NCBI RefSeq assembly: GCF_900187295.1
Contig: NZ_LT906473.1
Location: 1,798,001 to 1,862,000 of the forward strand
Direction: 5' to 3'
Source of the DNA: Corynebacterium cystitidis
Lineage (GTDB): Bacteria > Actinomycetota > Actinomycetes > Mycobacteriales > Mycobacteriaceae
DNA: 64,000 bases
Part shown: positions 45,754 through 55,335 of the stretch, one piece after another
Layout of the letters: every line of letters starts with the position of its first letter
How positions within the stretch are numbered: position 1 is the stretch's first letter
Translations under genes and position numbers: made by a program
The notes under the pieces: model-generated
Seen by the model: only the letters and a program-made list of their open reading frames with translations
Database searches by the model: none
What the model was told of the DNA's origin: nothing

Positions 45754-46257
45754 TTAAGCGCGCCGACAACGCGCGTCGAAACAGGCCTTGATTCGCCGCC
45801 ACACTACCCGCACGATCGAGTGCGGCAAAGCGACAATCTCGCGCACGTAATTAAAGGCGCGCGCCTCCGCAGGCGTACTGGCCTGGTGAATGCGCACCGG
45901 GATGCGCAGGTGCCATGCCCACACGCGGGTGCGCAGCGCATGGAAGTTACTGGTGACCACATGCAACACTCCCGCGTGCGGAGCCAGCGCACGCGAATTC
46001 TCCAGGTTCTCGTTGGTGCTGGTTGCCGCGTTGTCCTGCACAATATCGGCGGGGTCCACGCCGTGGGCGAGCAACCAGTCCGCCATCACGGAGGCCTCCC
46101 CGCGCCCAGAAACAATGATGGTGCGTGCCGACGCCGCGTACAGCCGGGCGGCCACGGCAAGCCTGCGCTCGAGGAGCTTCCCAGGGCGATCGGTATGCAC
46201 GCGGGCGCCGAGCACCACGATCGGGTCAGCCACCACAGTGTGGGTCGACTTGTTCAC
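45754..46257 (-). CDS. YdcF/ElyC (DUF218) family protein
   Basis: 167 residues. VVLGARVHTDRPGKLLERRL at the N-terminus, IVSGRGEASVMADWL, ENLENS and VVTSNFHALRT are the DUF218 pattern. Relatives act in envelope polysaccharide metabolism, though here no signal peptide or membrane helix is present. The GTG start at 46255-46257 lies inside a 4 x 10 bp repeat that also contains the purE stop, 16 bp upstream. The stop codon TAA is part of a copy of the recurring word (45748-45759). Confidence 0.82.
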   Translation of the reverse strand: MNKSTHTVVADPIVVLGARVHTDRPGKLLERRLAVAARLYAASARTIIVSGRGEASVMADWLLAHGVDPADIVQDNAATSTNENLENSRALAPHAGVLHVVTSNFHALRTRVWAWHLRIPVRIHQASTPAEARAFNYVREIVALPHSIVRVVWRRIKACFDARCRRA

Positions 46258-46290
46258 TCATTGTCACTCATGCTCACTCATTGTCACCCA
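46251..46290 (-). repeat. 4 x 10 bp tandem repeat at the purE-ydcF junction
   Basis: Units TGTTCACTCA, TTGTCACTCA, TGCTCACTCA and TTGTCACCCA on the plus strand. They cover the last codons of purE, its stop, the gap and the start codon of the DUF218 gene, and contain several overlapping ATGAGTGA start/stop combinations on the minus strand. Confidence 0.85.
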
Positions 46291-46780
46291 TGAGCCGGTC
46301 GCGCAGTGCCTGATCTTTGGCTTCAACCTCGTCGGCCATGCGCTTCTGGTAGTCGGCCATGAGCTGGGCGAGTCGGTCATCGCCAGTACCAAGCATGCGC
46401 ACGGCGAGCAGTCCCGCGTTTTTCGCCCCGCCGATGCTGACGGTGGCCACGGGTACACCGGCCGGCATCTGCACGATCGACAGCAGCGAATCCAACCCGT
46501 CGAGGTCTTTCAGTGCGCGTGGGATGCCGATCACCGGCAACGGGGTGGCCGCAGCGACCATGCCAGGCAAATGTGCCGCCCCGCCAGCACACGCGATAAT
46601 CACCTTCAGGCCCTGCGCGTGCGCGGACTGCGCATATGCCAACATGCGTTCGGGAGTGCGGTGCGCGGACAGCACGCCCACCTCGAAGGGCACGCCGAAC
46701 TCGGCTAATACCTCGGCTGCGGGTGCGACGGTGTCCCAGTCTGAATCGGAGCCCATGATCAGGCCAACAAGTGGTTGCAT
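46274..46780 (-). CDS. purE: N5-carboxyaminoimidazole ribonucleotide mutase PurE
   Basis: 168 residues. Class I PurE signature: [34 protein letters not shown] and [12 protein letters not shown]. Rearranges N5-CAIR to CAIR in purine synthesis. ATG at 46778-46780; the frame runs 59 codons further upstream without homology. It is 62 bp downstream of purK, which provides its substrate. The final codons are encoded by a tandem repeat. Confidence 0.94.
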   Translation of the reverse strand: MQPLVGLIMGSDSDWDTVAPAAEVLAEFGVPFEVGVLSAHRTPERMLAYAQSAHAQGLKVIIACAGGAAHLPGMVAAATPLPVIGIPRALKDLDGLDSLLSIVQMPAGVPVATVSIGGAKNAGLLAVRMLGTGDDRLAQLMADYQKRMADEVEAKDQALRDRLMGDNE

Positions 46781-46842
46781 GGGTTTTATCCTAGCGCGGC
46801 ACACGACCGTCGCGTGCAACCGTAGCTTACAAATCCTGTGCG

Positions 46843-48000
46843 CTAACGCCACCGCGCGGTAACAAGGAAGTGTGCAGCAGCCTGGGCGATCTCCCGTGCG
46901 GAATTCACATCGTGGCCGCGCACGTTGACGTGCCCAATCTTGCGGCCGGCGCGCCACGACTTGCCGTACAAGTGGATGATCGCCTGAGGGTGGCGCCGCA
47001 TGACCTCGGCGACGCGTTGGCCCATCGGCATCTCCGGGTCCGTCTCACCACCGAGCACATTGGCCATCACAGTCACCGGTGCGGTACGGTCGACAGAGCC
47101 GAGCGGCAGGTCTGCCACCGCCCGCAGGTGTTGCTCAAACTGGCTGGTGAGGCAGCCGTCTTGGGTCCAGTGTCCGGTGTTGTGCGGCCGCATCGCTAGC
47201 TCGTTGACGCTCACAGTGGGGTGGCCGGTGTCGTCGTTAAGCTCAAAAAGCTCGACAGCCATCACGCCGGTCACGCCAAGCTCGCAGGCGATGCGCGTGG
47301 CCAGCTCCTGGCAGTAGGTGCCGAGCTTGTCCGACAGGCCCTGCGCGGGTGCGATCGCTTCGACACAGATTCCGTCGCGCTGGATGGATTCGATCACGGA
47401 CCACGTGCGCGTTTGCCCGCTCGGGGTGCGCGCCACCATGGCCGACAGTTCACGCGTGAACGCGACTTTGCGCTCCGCCATCAACGGCACGCCCTCGCCC
47501 AAAAGCTTAACGACGAGCGACTCGCACTCCTGCCTGCTGCCCGGGAACCACACACCGTGGCCGTCGTAGCCGCCGCGGGTGGCCTTGAGGCACACCTGAC
47601 CATCGACGGTGTCCCAGAACTGGACCGCTTGCTCGGCTGATTCCACGGCCATAAACTCGGGCACCGGTGCGCCGATTTCACGCAGCTTCGTGCGCATCAC
47701 CAGTTTGTCTTGGGCGTGTACCAAAGCGTCGGGGCCGGGGTGAACGGCCACGCCATCGTCGATAAGCGTGTGCAGGTGCTGGGTGGGAACGTGCTCATGA
47801 TCAAACGTAACCACGCCCTCGGCCACGGCTTTCAGGTCGTAGATGTTGGTGTAGTCGCCGATCACCGTATCCGGGATAACCTGGGCTGCCGAGGAGTCCT
47901 TCGCCCCGGCCAGCAGGCGCAGGTGGATGCCCAGTTCGATCGCTTCGGTTTGCATCATGCGGGCGAGCTGGCCGTCGCCAATCACAGTCACGATAGTCAT
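46843..48000 (-). CDS. purK: N5-carboxyaminoimidazole ribonucleotide synthase PurK
   Basis: 385 residues, ATP-grasp. [11 protein letters not shown] at the N-terminus, [23 protein letters not shown], and the metal site [28 protein letters not shown]. It carboxylates AIR using ATP and bicarbonate for PurE. ATG at 47998-48000. It contains three exact copies of the recurring word GCTTAWCGACGA, two with A and one with T at the variable position. Confidence 0.94.
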   Translation of the reverse strand: MTIVTVIGDGQLARMMQTEAIELGIHLRLLAGAKDSSAAQVIPDTVIGDYTNIYDLKAVAEGVVTFDHEHVPTQHLHTLIDDGVAVHPGPDALVHAQDKLVMRTKLREIGAPVPEFMAVESAEQAVQFWDTVDGQVCLKATRGGYDGHGVWFPGSRQECESLVVKLLGEGVPLMAERKVAFTRELSAMVARTPSGQTRTWSVIESIQRDGICVEAIAPAQGLSDKLGTYCQELATRIACELGVTGVMAVELFELNDDTGHPTVSVNELAMRPHNTGHWTQDGCLTSQFEQHLRAVADLPLGSVDRTAPVTVMANVLGGETDPEMPMGQRVAEVMRRHPQAIIHLYGKSWRAGRKIGHVNVRGHDVNSAREIAQAAAHFLVTARWR

Positions 48001-48108
48001 GGGGCTTATCGTAGTCTGATCGTAGTAGGCCGATCGCCAGGCGCTCCCTGTGAGGCCGTCAAGGTAGCGACTTAAGAGCTGACACTCCCTGCACTTCTCG
48101 CTGGCTCA

Positions 48109-49879
48109 TCACACTGGTCCCACATCCTCAGCCAATGTGAACCTTGAGTGAAAGTAGGCGGAATGGTCGCTCACCGTATCCGTGCAATCAATTTCAACCA
48201 GCTTCTTGTCCGTAGCAAAGAAGCCCAAATGGCCAGCGGCTTGACGGATATTCGCCACGCGATACAAGGTTTTTAATGCGTGATCATTACGAGACCGGTA
48301 GTTGAAAACCGATCCTGAAACACCGGCGACAAGCGGCAGCACATCGCGAGAGGCCGGAAAAGCGGGGGCGAGTAGGTGCACTGTTCTCAAAGCGGAATCT
48401 TTACCTAGTTTTCCTAGTTCTTCTGTGGCCTTGGCCATGAGCGCCCCACCAAGACTATGCCCAATCAATACGAACCCGTCATCGAATCTAGTTTTCTCCA
48501 GGATGGCAGCCAGCGCGGATCCTGCCCGGAATGCGCGATGCTGGCTTGTGTGCCACGGATTGGCTATTGCAGCCGCCGTCGCTCCGACCGCTGCGAGGGG
48601 CCCTAACTGTTGATTAGCCAGCTTGCTTGCCCTCTTGGCCAAACGGGTAGAACCTTCTTTTAGGACCTTTCGGGCGATATTTTTTGTTCCACTGATACCA
48701 AGCAACAATGCAGAACTAGCGCCCCAGGTAACCTGGTAAACCGGCGAGTTAGGGTAACACGTATCGATGAGCCTTTCCCAGTCGCACCAGTTGTCTTTCT
48801 TGTCTGTGGTGAAACCGCTTGCAAAGATGACGGGGACACCTGTGCCGTCGCGTTTCTTCTCCACCCCGAACGATTTGTCTTCGTTCACATACGCATTAAC
48901 GACGCGTAGCCCGGTCGCACCGGTAATTGTTGTTCCTAGCGTTGATACGACGATGTGGCCCCCAGCCATACCTAAACCCCCTGCTGCCTTTGCCCCACCG
49001 CCGAGCAGAGCAAGCCCGTGGTTGGTCGCTGCTGCCCCGGATAATCCTTTTAGGCTGCCGAGAGCACCCCCGATAGCTGGGGCGGCACCAGCTACCAAGA
49101 AAGACGAGCCACCAGCAACAGCGACAGTGGTGCCTGCTCTGACTATATTTCGCGGCACGTTCACCTTTTTAAAATCTCGCAGGTCTTCCCAATCACTCGG
49201 CTCGGCAATTGTTTCGTGGCTCTTTTCAAAGTCCGCTATCTCGTGGCTGTGCTCGGAGCAGAAGACGGCGAAAACTCGCTTCTTGAAACCGCGGTTCGCA
49301 AAATTTTTGCAGCCAGGTACTGCGCATCCAATTGTGAATGCGTCACACTCTGCACATCTGGACGCTTTGCTCCATGACGCTGGCACCGCAAAACTAGTAT
49401 GTGCCGACTTTGATAGGCAACCAGAGCACCAACCGATTTGGCGGTTAGTATCGGCCTCCACTCCGCATTCTAAGAGCTTAGCGATGTCAAGTAGTGTTTT
49501 TTCTGCTTGCTTTGCAGTCTTCTGCAGCTTTCTGGCCACTTGCTTTGATTTCTTGTCTTTGCTTTCACTTGATTCCAACTGGAGGGTGTGCTCGTCAATA
49601 TCCTTAATGGAGATCGTGATATCTTCCCAATTCCGCACATACTCATAAGCTGCCTTATCACGATGAGCTCGGGTACGAGTGACAAAATCTAGCAGCGAAG
49701 ATTGAAGGACTCTGTGCCCTATCCATGGTGAATTCCCAGAGTATTGGGGGTCATCGCCGCTGTCCTCCCAGTCGATACGGGCCTTGTCCCCGCTAGCAAA
49801 AACTAGTTCGGCGAACGCTCCGCTCTCTACCGACTTTCCGATAGTACACGTTCGCCTCAGGCTGCCGATCTTCCGCCAT
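48109..49879 (-). CDS. DUF726-type alpha/beta hydrolase with N-terminal Cys-rich domain; N-terminal frameshift
   Basis: An intact frame of 509 codons runs from a GTG at 49638, but the same frame codes plausibly upstream to a stop near 49879. ATG 49877-49879 opens the other frame (MAEDRQPEANVYYRKV); removing one G of the pair at 49830-49831 joins them into about 589 residues (VESGAFAELVFASGDKAR...). From the GTG: seven Cys at 71-127 (zinc-like), a Gly/Ala-rich hydrophobic region 165-245, then a hydrolase with GHSLGG (S395), D452 and H492. This matches DUF726 (TMCO4-like) proteins. Substrate unknown. It interrupts purK-PH synteny and is probably acquired. Confidence 0.75.
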
Positions 49880-50082
49880 TGCTAGGTTTCTCGCTTTCCC
49901 AGTCTTTTACACTGAGCATTAGCGTATCCCCCAAGTTTGAAACAGCAACCATCAAGTAGGCTTCACAGTTTTTGCACAGAATTTTCGTGCCCCTTAAGGC
50001 AGCAAGGAAGGAAGAAATCACTCAGCTCGCACTCGCTGCTGTGTTCATGACCGCCCTAGAGGTGCAAGCTCTAGATTTTTGC

Positions 50083-50586
50083 CTACCGGTACGGCAGTGG
50101 GCGCGATCCTAGTCCCGGCCGAGGCCCCGGTGTCGGCCGGGGCGTGCGGCGCAGGATTTCCTCGACGCGTTTGGCTCGGCCGACGTGTGGGAAGTAGACG
50201 GGGCGGTCAAAACCGTAGACTGCCACGTTGATGCCACCTTTGTGGCGTCGCACGGAGTGAATTTGGTGCAGCGGGATCGAGTCCACGCGCGGGCGCAGCT
50301 CACCGGACCTAGCCAGGATGCGTTTGTTGGTGACCACGAAGCGTTGCCTGCGCGACCGGATCAGCGGCAGCACAAATCGCCACAGGCCTAGCAGTGCCCA
50401 CACGCCCACGACGGCGTTGCGCAGTCGCGTATCGACGATCGATTCTGGCTGGTCCATAAACCCGATGACGATCCACGCCACCCCGGTGATCAGCAGCAAT
50501 TCAAGAAACGGGAACACTAGGGTGCTCAGCGGGGCGCACATGTCTGCGCGCGCGTATTCGCCTCTGCCTAGTTGAAACCGTGCCAT
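50083..50586 (-). CDS. PH-domain (bPH2/DUF304) membrane protein
   Basis: 167 residues from MARFQLGRGEYARAD; an ATG three codons upstream (50595) is an alternative, and neither has a clear ribosome site. Two membrane segments (about 22-46 and 60-77), then a bacterial PH domain (RFVVTNKRILARSGELRPRVDSIPLHQIHSV), then a Pro/Arg tail. It is the Rv3278c counterpart, next to birA as in mycobacteria. Function unknown. Confidence 0.85.
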   Translation of the reverse strand: MARFQLGRGEYARADMCAPLSTLVFPFLELLLITGVAWIVIGFMDQPESIVDTRLRNAVVGVWALLGLWRFVLPLIRSRRQRFVVTNKRILARSGELRPRVDSIPLHQIHSVRRHKGGINVAVYGFDRPVYFPHVGRAKRVEEILRRTPRPTPGPRPGLGSRPLPYR

Positions 50587-50775
50587 GTGGGGCATCTTAC
50601 CAACACTGGTTTCCAGGCCACGCGTGGCGACGAACAGGCAAGACTTAGCGAGCAGAAGCTACGGCAACAACGGTCGGGCTGATCACCGCGTTATGGCTGC
50701 TTGCGGAGGTTTGCGCGTGGAGCATACTTGTCGAGCGCCGCCCGGTAGCTCTCATAAAGTCTGACTGCCCGGATG

Positions 50776-51618
50776 TCACGTCCGTCGTGTGTGGGCTCTC
50801 TTTGGATTTAGCGACTTGGCGGCACCGGAATGTGGGCGTAATTGAGCGCGCAGGTGTGTGACGTCGCCTGCGGAGTATGCGGTGCCTTCGACGATGATTT
50901 CGCCGCGATCGGTTACCCCGTCGGCACGCCCCTTGACCTGACCGGCGGGTGTTTCAAGGCGGACGTCTTGGCCGATCGTGACGCAGGCTTTGCGGTAGTC
51001 GTCCAGTAACTGCATGTCCCCGGCTTTCCATTGCGCTTGACGACGCTCGAACGCCACCAATAGCTTCTCTACCATAGCGGTGGGGTCGCTAGCTTGCTCG
51101 TGGAAGCCTGCCAGCGTCAATGATGTGGCGTGTGGCACAGGCAGCTGGTCGCCGGTGAGGTTGACGTTGATGCCGATGCCGATGACTACGCGCGGAGCGG
51201 TGGCGCTTCCCGCACCCGCTTCGGCAGCGCTCGCTTCTCTCGCTTCGCCGCTGAAATCGGCCTGGGCCAGGATTCCGGCGAGCTTCTTGTCCCCCACTAG
51301 GACGTCGTTGGGCCATTTCAGGTGCGTGCCCTCTATGGTGTCAGTGGCGGCCAGCCCCATGGCTAGTGGTAGCAAGCCGAGGCGTTCGACAGGTGGATCG
51401 TCGATAAGCACTGACAACGCGATGGATGATCCTTCAGGCGAGGCCCATTGGCGTCCGAGTCGGCCGCGGCCGGCGGTTTGGGTTCCGGCGATTAACACGG
51501 CACCGGGTTCGCCGCTTTTGAGGAGGTCGGCGTTGGTGGAGCCGGTCGTCGTCACGTATTGGATAGTTTTGTACCCCGTAACGTTTCTGCGAAGCTGGCC
51601 GATATCGAGAAGTGTCAT
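50776..51618 (-). CDS. birA: Biotin-[acetyl-CoA-carboxylase] ligase BirA
   Basis: 280 residues. GSTNADLL, the biotin loop AGRGRLGRQWASPEG, LKWPNDVLVGDKKLAGIL and GIGINVNL define the ligase; a C-terminal SH3-like domain follows (VTDRGEIIVEG). There is no N-terminal HTH, so it is not a repressor. An Ala/Glu-rich insertion (SGEAREASAAEAGAG) sits in the central domain. It is divergent from accD, whose partner biotin carboxylase subunit it modifies. ATG at 51616-51618. Confidence 0.93.
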   Translation of the reverse strand: MTLLDIGQLRRNVTGYKTIQYVTTTGSTNADLLKSGEPGAVLIAGTQTAGRGRLGRQWASPEGSSIALSVLIDDPPVERLGLLPLAMGLAATDTIEGTHLKWPNDVLVGDKKLAGILAQADFSGEAREASAAEAGAGSATAPRVVIGIGINVNLTGDQLPVPHATSLTLAGFHEQASDPTAMVEKLLVAFERRQAQWKAGDMQLLDDYRKACVTIGQDVRLETPAGQVKGRADGVTDRGEIIVEGTAYSAGDVTHLRAQLRPHSGAAKSLNPKRAHTRRT

Positions 51619-51759
51619 GGTCACAGAGTACGCTCGCGGCACCACGAAATTCAGTTCCACAGGGAAAACTACTTTCACCTGCACAAACAGTGAACGTGAC
51701 AGAGAACACAGAGTTTCGGTGGTGGAAAAACGCTGGCCAGTTGTCTAAGGTTTCAAAAC

Positions 51760-53391
51760 ATGACAGTTTCCTCAAGTTTCACGGATCTCGAGAACATTGC
51801 CGACACTTCCACCACGGCCGGCAAAATCGCGGACCTGAAAAAGCGCCGCGCCGAAGCTCAGCGGCCCATGGGCGCGAAAGCCATTGAGAAAGTCCACGAC
51901 AAAGGCAAGCTCACCGCACGTGAGCGCCTCGACTACCTCCTCGACGAAGGCTCGTTCGTCGAAACGGACCAGCTGGCGCGTCACCGCACCCACGACTTCG
52001 GCATGCAGGCCAAACGGCCTGTCACCGACGGCATTGTCACCGGCTGGGGCACCATCGACGGCCGCGAAGTGTGCATCTTCTCCCAAGACGGCACCGTCTT
52101 CGGTGGGGCACTCGGCGAGGTGTACGGCGAGAAAATGGTCAAGATCATGGAACTTGCCATCACTACCGGCCGCCCGCTGATCGGCCTCTACGAAGGTGCC
52201 GGCGCGCGCATCCAAGACGGCGCGGTCTCGCTGGATTGGATTGCCCAAACCTTCTACCAAAACATCAAGGCCTCCGGTGTTGTACCACAGATCTCCGTGA
52301 TCATGGGGGCATGCGCAGGTGGCAACGCCTATTCTCCTGCCCTGACTGACTTTGTGGTGATGGTTGACCAGAAGTCTAAAATGTTCGTCACCGGCCCCGA
52401 TGTGATCAAGACCGTCACCGGCGAGGAAATCACACAAGAAGAGCTCGGTGGCGCGATGACGCACATGACCACCGCCGGTAACTGCCACTACGTCGCACAA
52501 AACGACGAGGACGCGCTCGACTACGTCGCTGACTTGGTCAGCTTCCTGCCGTCGAATAACCGCACCACCGCCCCGCTTGAACAGCACTCCAAGGACGAGG
52601 GCAGCGTCGACGAGAACATCACCGCCGACGACCTTGCACTCGACGAGATCATCCCAGACTCCCCCACCCAGCCTTATGATGTGCGTGAGGTCATCGAGAA
52701 GCTCACCGATGACGGCGAGTACCTCGAGATTATGGAACAACGCGCCGAAAACGTTGTTATCGCGTTTGGCCGCATCGAGGGCCAGTCCGTCGGCTTCGTG
52801 GCTAACCAGCCGAGTGTGTACGCTGGCTGCTTGGATATTGATTCGTCCGAGAAGGCCGCCCGCTTCGTACGCACCTGCGACGCCTTCAATATCCCGATCG
52901 TCATGCTTGTCGACGTCCCCGGTTTCCTTCCTGGTGCCGGCCAGGAGTACGGTGGCATTCTGCGTCGTGGCGCGAAACTGCTCTACGCCTACGGCGAGGC
53001 CACCGTACCGAAGATCACCGTGACCATGCGCAAGGCCTATGGTGGCGCGTACTGTGTCATGGGGTCTAAGGGCCTGGGCGCGGACGTGAACTTGGCGTGG
53101 CCGACCGCCCAGATCGCGGTGATGGGTGCAGCTGGTGCCGTTGGCTTCATCTACCGCAAGGAACTCGCCGAGGCCCGCGAGAAGGGCCTCGATGTTGAAG
53201 AGCTGGCCAAGAGCTTCGAGCGCGAGTATGAGGACTTCATGCTCAACCCGTACCTGGCTGCCGAGCGTGGCCTGATCGACGCTGTCATCCTGCCATCCGA
53301 GACCCGTGGCGTCATTGCGCGCAACCTGCGCCTCTACGCAGACAAGAACGTTACCCGCCCGGCGCGCAAGCACGGCAACATCCCGCTCTAG
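51760..53391 (+). CDS. accD1: Acyl-CoA carboxylase beta subunit, DtsR1/AccD1 type
   Basis: 543 residues, close to recalled C. glutamicum DtsR1 along its length. Carboxyltransferase domains with [58 protein letters not shown] and [16 protein letters not shown]. It forms malonyl-CoA with the biotinylated alpha subunit for fatty and mycolic acid synthesis. C. glutamicum has a second copy (dtsR2) directly downstream; here none follows. Only a weak AAGG precedes ATG 51760. It ends at a strong terminator. Confidence 0.94.
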   Translation: MTVSSSFTDLENIADTSTTAGKIADLKKRRAEAQRPMGAKAIEKVHDKGKLTARERLDYLLDEGSFVETDQLARHRTHDFGMQAKRPVTDGIVTGWGTIDGREVCIFSQDGTVFGGALGEVYGEKMVKIMELAITTGRPLIGLYEGAGARIQDGAVSLDWIAQTFYQNIKASGVVPQISVIMGACAGGNAYSPALTDFVVMVDQKSKMFVTGPDVIKTVTGEEITQEELGGAMTHMTTAGNCHYVAQNDEDALDYVADLVSFLPSNNRTTAPLEQHSKDEGSVDENITADDLALDEIIPDSPTQPYDVREVIEKLTDDGEYLEIMEQRAENVVIAFGRIEGQSVGFVANQPSVYAGCLDIDSSEKAARFVRTCDAFNIPIVMLVDVPGFLPGAGQEYGGILRRGAKLLYAYGEATVPKITVTMRKAYGGAYCVMGSKGLGADVNLAWPTAQIAVMGAAGAVGFIYRKELAEAREKGLDVEELAKSFEREYEDFMLNPYLAAERGLIDAVILPSETRGVIARNLRLYADKNVTRPARKHGNIPL

Positions 53392-53436
53392 CTTCGCTAC
53401 ATTAGGGCGATCCCCGGTCGCGCTTAACGACGAAGC

Positions 53437-53469
53437 CCCCGTGCCCAACTTTGACTGTTGGGCACGGGG
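53437..53469 (+). terminator. Terminator after accD
   Basis: CCCCGTGCCCAA (53437-53448) and TTGGGCACGGGG (53458-53469) form a 12-bp stem with a 9-nt loop, flanked by AAG on the left and TTTGTCTATTT on the right. It lies 45 bp after accD and may work from both sides (phoA converges). A copy of GCTTAACGACGA directly precedes the stem. Confidence 0.9.
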
Positions 53470-53551
53470 TTTGTCTATTTCATGAGCGGGTATACGCGGT
53501 TGCAGTACGCGGTTGCAGTTCGCGACCGTGGGCCGTTGCTCTGCGACTGTC

Positions 53552-55093
53552 TTAGGAGGACAGCGAAGACAACTGTGACGCGAACTGGCCCAGCCCCAGG
53601 CTGGCAAAGAAGGAACGAATCACGGCGATAATCTTGCCTAGGACTCCGAATTCTGAAGATCCGGCGTGAATGTCAGTAGAGCCTTCATCCTTAGAGGAGC
53701 CTTCATCCTTAGAAGATCCGTCGTCGTCCTGCTTAGCCTTAGTCCACCAGTTGTCCATGGTGAGCTTAGCCAGCGTGGTGTTGTCGATATATGCGCCCCG
53801 TACTGGGTCGCTGCCTGTAGCTGCTGCCTTGATATCTTCCGCACCGGCACCCTTGAAGTAGAACGGGACTAGGTGGTTGGTGTGGTCGCCGGAATAGTAT
53901 CCGTGTGCTGGGGCTTGGCCTTTCTCACCGGCCATTGGGGTGAACCCTGGCTGGTCTTCCGGGCCGGACAGGTAGCCGGTTTCGTGGTCTGCGGTAACTA
54001 CTAGCAGTGTTTCCTCCCAGGAGGAGTGTTCTTCGACCCACTGGATGGCCACTTCAACGGCCTCGTTGAAGTCGATGGTTTCCTCAATGTCACGGCCGAT
54101 GGTGTTGGCATGGCCTGCCCAGTCGATGGCACCACCTTCGACCATGAGGTGGAACCCGTCGTCGTCTTGCCCAAGCACGTTAAGTGCACCCTTGGTCATG
54201 GTGCCCAGGTCGACTACATCGTTGAATGGGTCGACGTACAGTTCGTCGGGTGTACCCGAACGGTCGTGCTGCAGGGTGGAAGCAACTGGCGCAAGACCAA
54301 AGTACTGTTTGTCTTCTTCGACTACGCCGGCTGCCAGAGATGCAAATTCAGCTTGGTCAACAACCACGTTCCACTTGTCGCCTTCCATGACGTCGTTGTA
54401 TGTCTCTTCGGAAATGTACTTGTAGTCAGGCTCTGCGACTTTATTGTTGTCTGCGTCGTAGAAGGGGTGGCCGGCTCCCATGATCACGTCAAGATCGCCT
54501 GCGAGCATTTCAGCAGCGATTGCGTGGTAGTCGTTGCGGGAGACGTTGTGGGCGGCCCACGCGGCAGGGGTGGCGTGCGAAAACGGCACCGATGAGACAA
54601 CACCTGCTGCCTTATCGTGGTCCTTTGCGCGTTCGGAGGCGTTTTCTAGTGGGTTGCCTGCCGGGTCGACTGCCAGGGTGCCGTTGTCTACCTTGACGCC
54701 GGTAGCCATCGCGGTGCCTGCTGCGGCCGAGTCAGTGTAATTCTTCTTTACCCAATCGTGGTCGCTCCATGCGGCAATCGGATCGTAGTGGTTATCTTTC
54801 TGGAAGGTTGCCATGCCTACCAGGTCGAAGTGTTCGTAGGCTTGCACGGCGTCGCCCGGCAGTTCTGTGAGCTGCTCAGGGTCTGCGGGGCCATCAAGTT
54901 GGTAGCGGGTTTGGCCACTTTCGTAGAGGTTGACGGCGGCAACATGGTTGTAGCCCATGCCGTCGCCGATCATGTAGATGATGTTCTTGGGGCCGGATTT
55001 TTCGTCGGCATGTGCAGGTAGAACTGTGGTTGCTGCCAGTGCAGTGGCGGTAATGGCCGCGCACACGCGCAGGCCACGGTTGTGTTGGCGCAT
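53552..55093 (-). CDS. phoA: Secreted alkaline phosphatase (PhoA family)
   Basis: 513 residues. A Sec signal peptide (RVCAAITATALAATTVLPAHA) is cleaved before DEKSG. Metal and nucleophile sites: MIGDGMGYNHV, TDSAAAGTAMATG (Ser nucleophile), EGGAIDWAGHAN, VTADHETG and a late His in DHTNH. It releases phosphate from monoesters outside the cell. The C-terminus adds a Ser/Lys/Asp/Glu linker encoded by a 2 x 18 bp repeat and a hydrophobic helix (LGKIIAVIRSFFASLGL), perhaps for envelope attachment. ATG after AAAGGA; the frame extends 21 codons upstream without need. Confidence 0.93.
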   Translation of the reverse strand: MRQHNRGLRVCAAITATALAATTVLPAHADEKSGPKNIIYMIGDGMGYNHVAAVNLYESGQTRYQLDGPADPEQLTELPGDAVQAYEHFDLVGMATFQKDNHYDPIAAWSDHDWVKKNYTDSAAAGTAMATGVKVDNGTLAVDPAGNPLENASERAKDHDKAAGVVSSVPFSHATPAAWAAHNVSRNDYHAIAAEMLAGDLDVIMGAGHPFYDADNNKVAEPDYKYISEETYNDVMEGDKWNVVVDQAEFASLAAGVVEEDKQYFGLAPVASTLQHDRSGTPDELYVDPFNDVVDLGTMTKGALNVLGQDDDGFHLMVEGGAIDWAGHANTIGRDIEETIDFNEAVEVAIQWVEEHSSWEETLLVVTADHETGYLSGPEDQPGFTPMAGEKGQAPAHGYYSGDHTNHLVPFYFKGAGAEDIKAAATGSDPVRGAYIDNTTLAKLTMDNWWTKAKQDDDGSSKDEGSSKDEGSTDIHAGSSEFGVLGKIIAVIRSFFASLGLGQFASQLSSLSS

Positions 55094-55335
55094 TGAAAGG
55101 TCCTTTGAAATCGGTAGAGGGAAACAGCGGGCGGGCAATGTGCTCACTTGGGTCAAGTTGAGTCGTCGGTGCTGCCCGGCCTGTCACTCTAGGGTCCTGA
55201 GCTAACTTTTAGATAACATTGAGGTCAATACAAGTTGAACTCTCGGCGATCCTGCTTTGTGGACTGCGCGGGTGCGTGCCGACGATCAGCGACGCTGCCC
55301 TGCCGGATTCGGCATTTGCGTTTACACTACTGGCC

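Noticed and set aside
49987..50112. A 41-codon plus-strand frame (MPLKAARKEEITQL..., GTG start)
   Set aside because: Looks peptide-like and amphipathic, but lacks a ribosome site and its end overlaps the PH-domain gene. Not enough support to call it a gene.
51772..53607. A 611-codon open frame antisense to accD
   Set aside because: It mirrors accD almost exactly; the translation is the low-complexity, His/Val/Asp-rich kind produced opposite high-GC genes, has no ribosome site and no recognisable domain. accD itself is unmistakable.
55200..55240. TAAC-N7-TAAC near 55205-55219 as a PHO box for phoA
   Set aside because: The spacing is suggestive, but it does not match the PhoR site pattern I remember from corynebacteria, and it lies over 100 bp from the phoA start.
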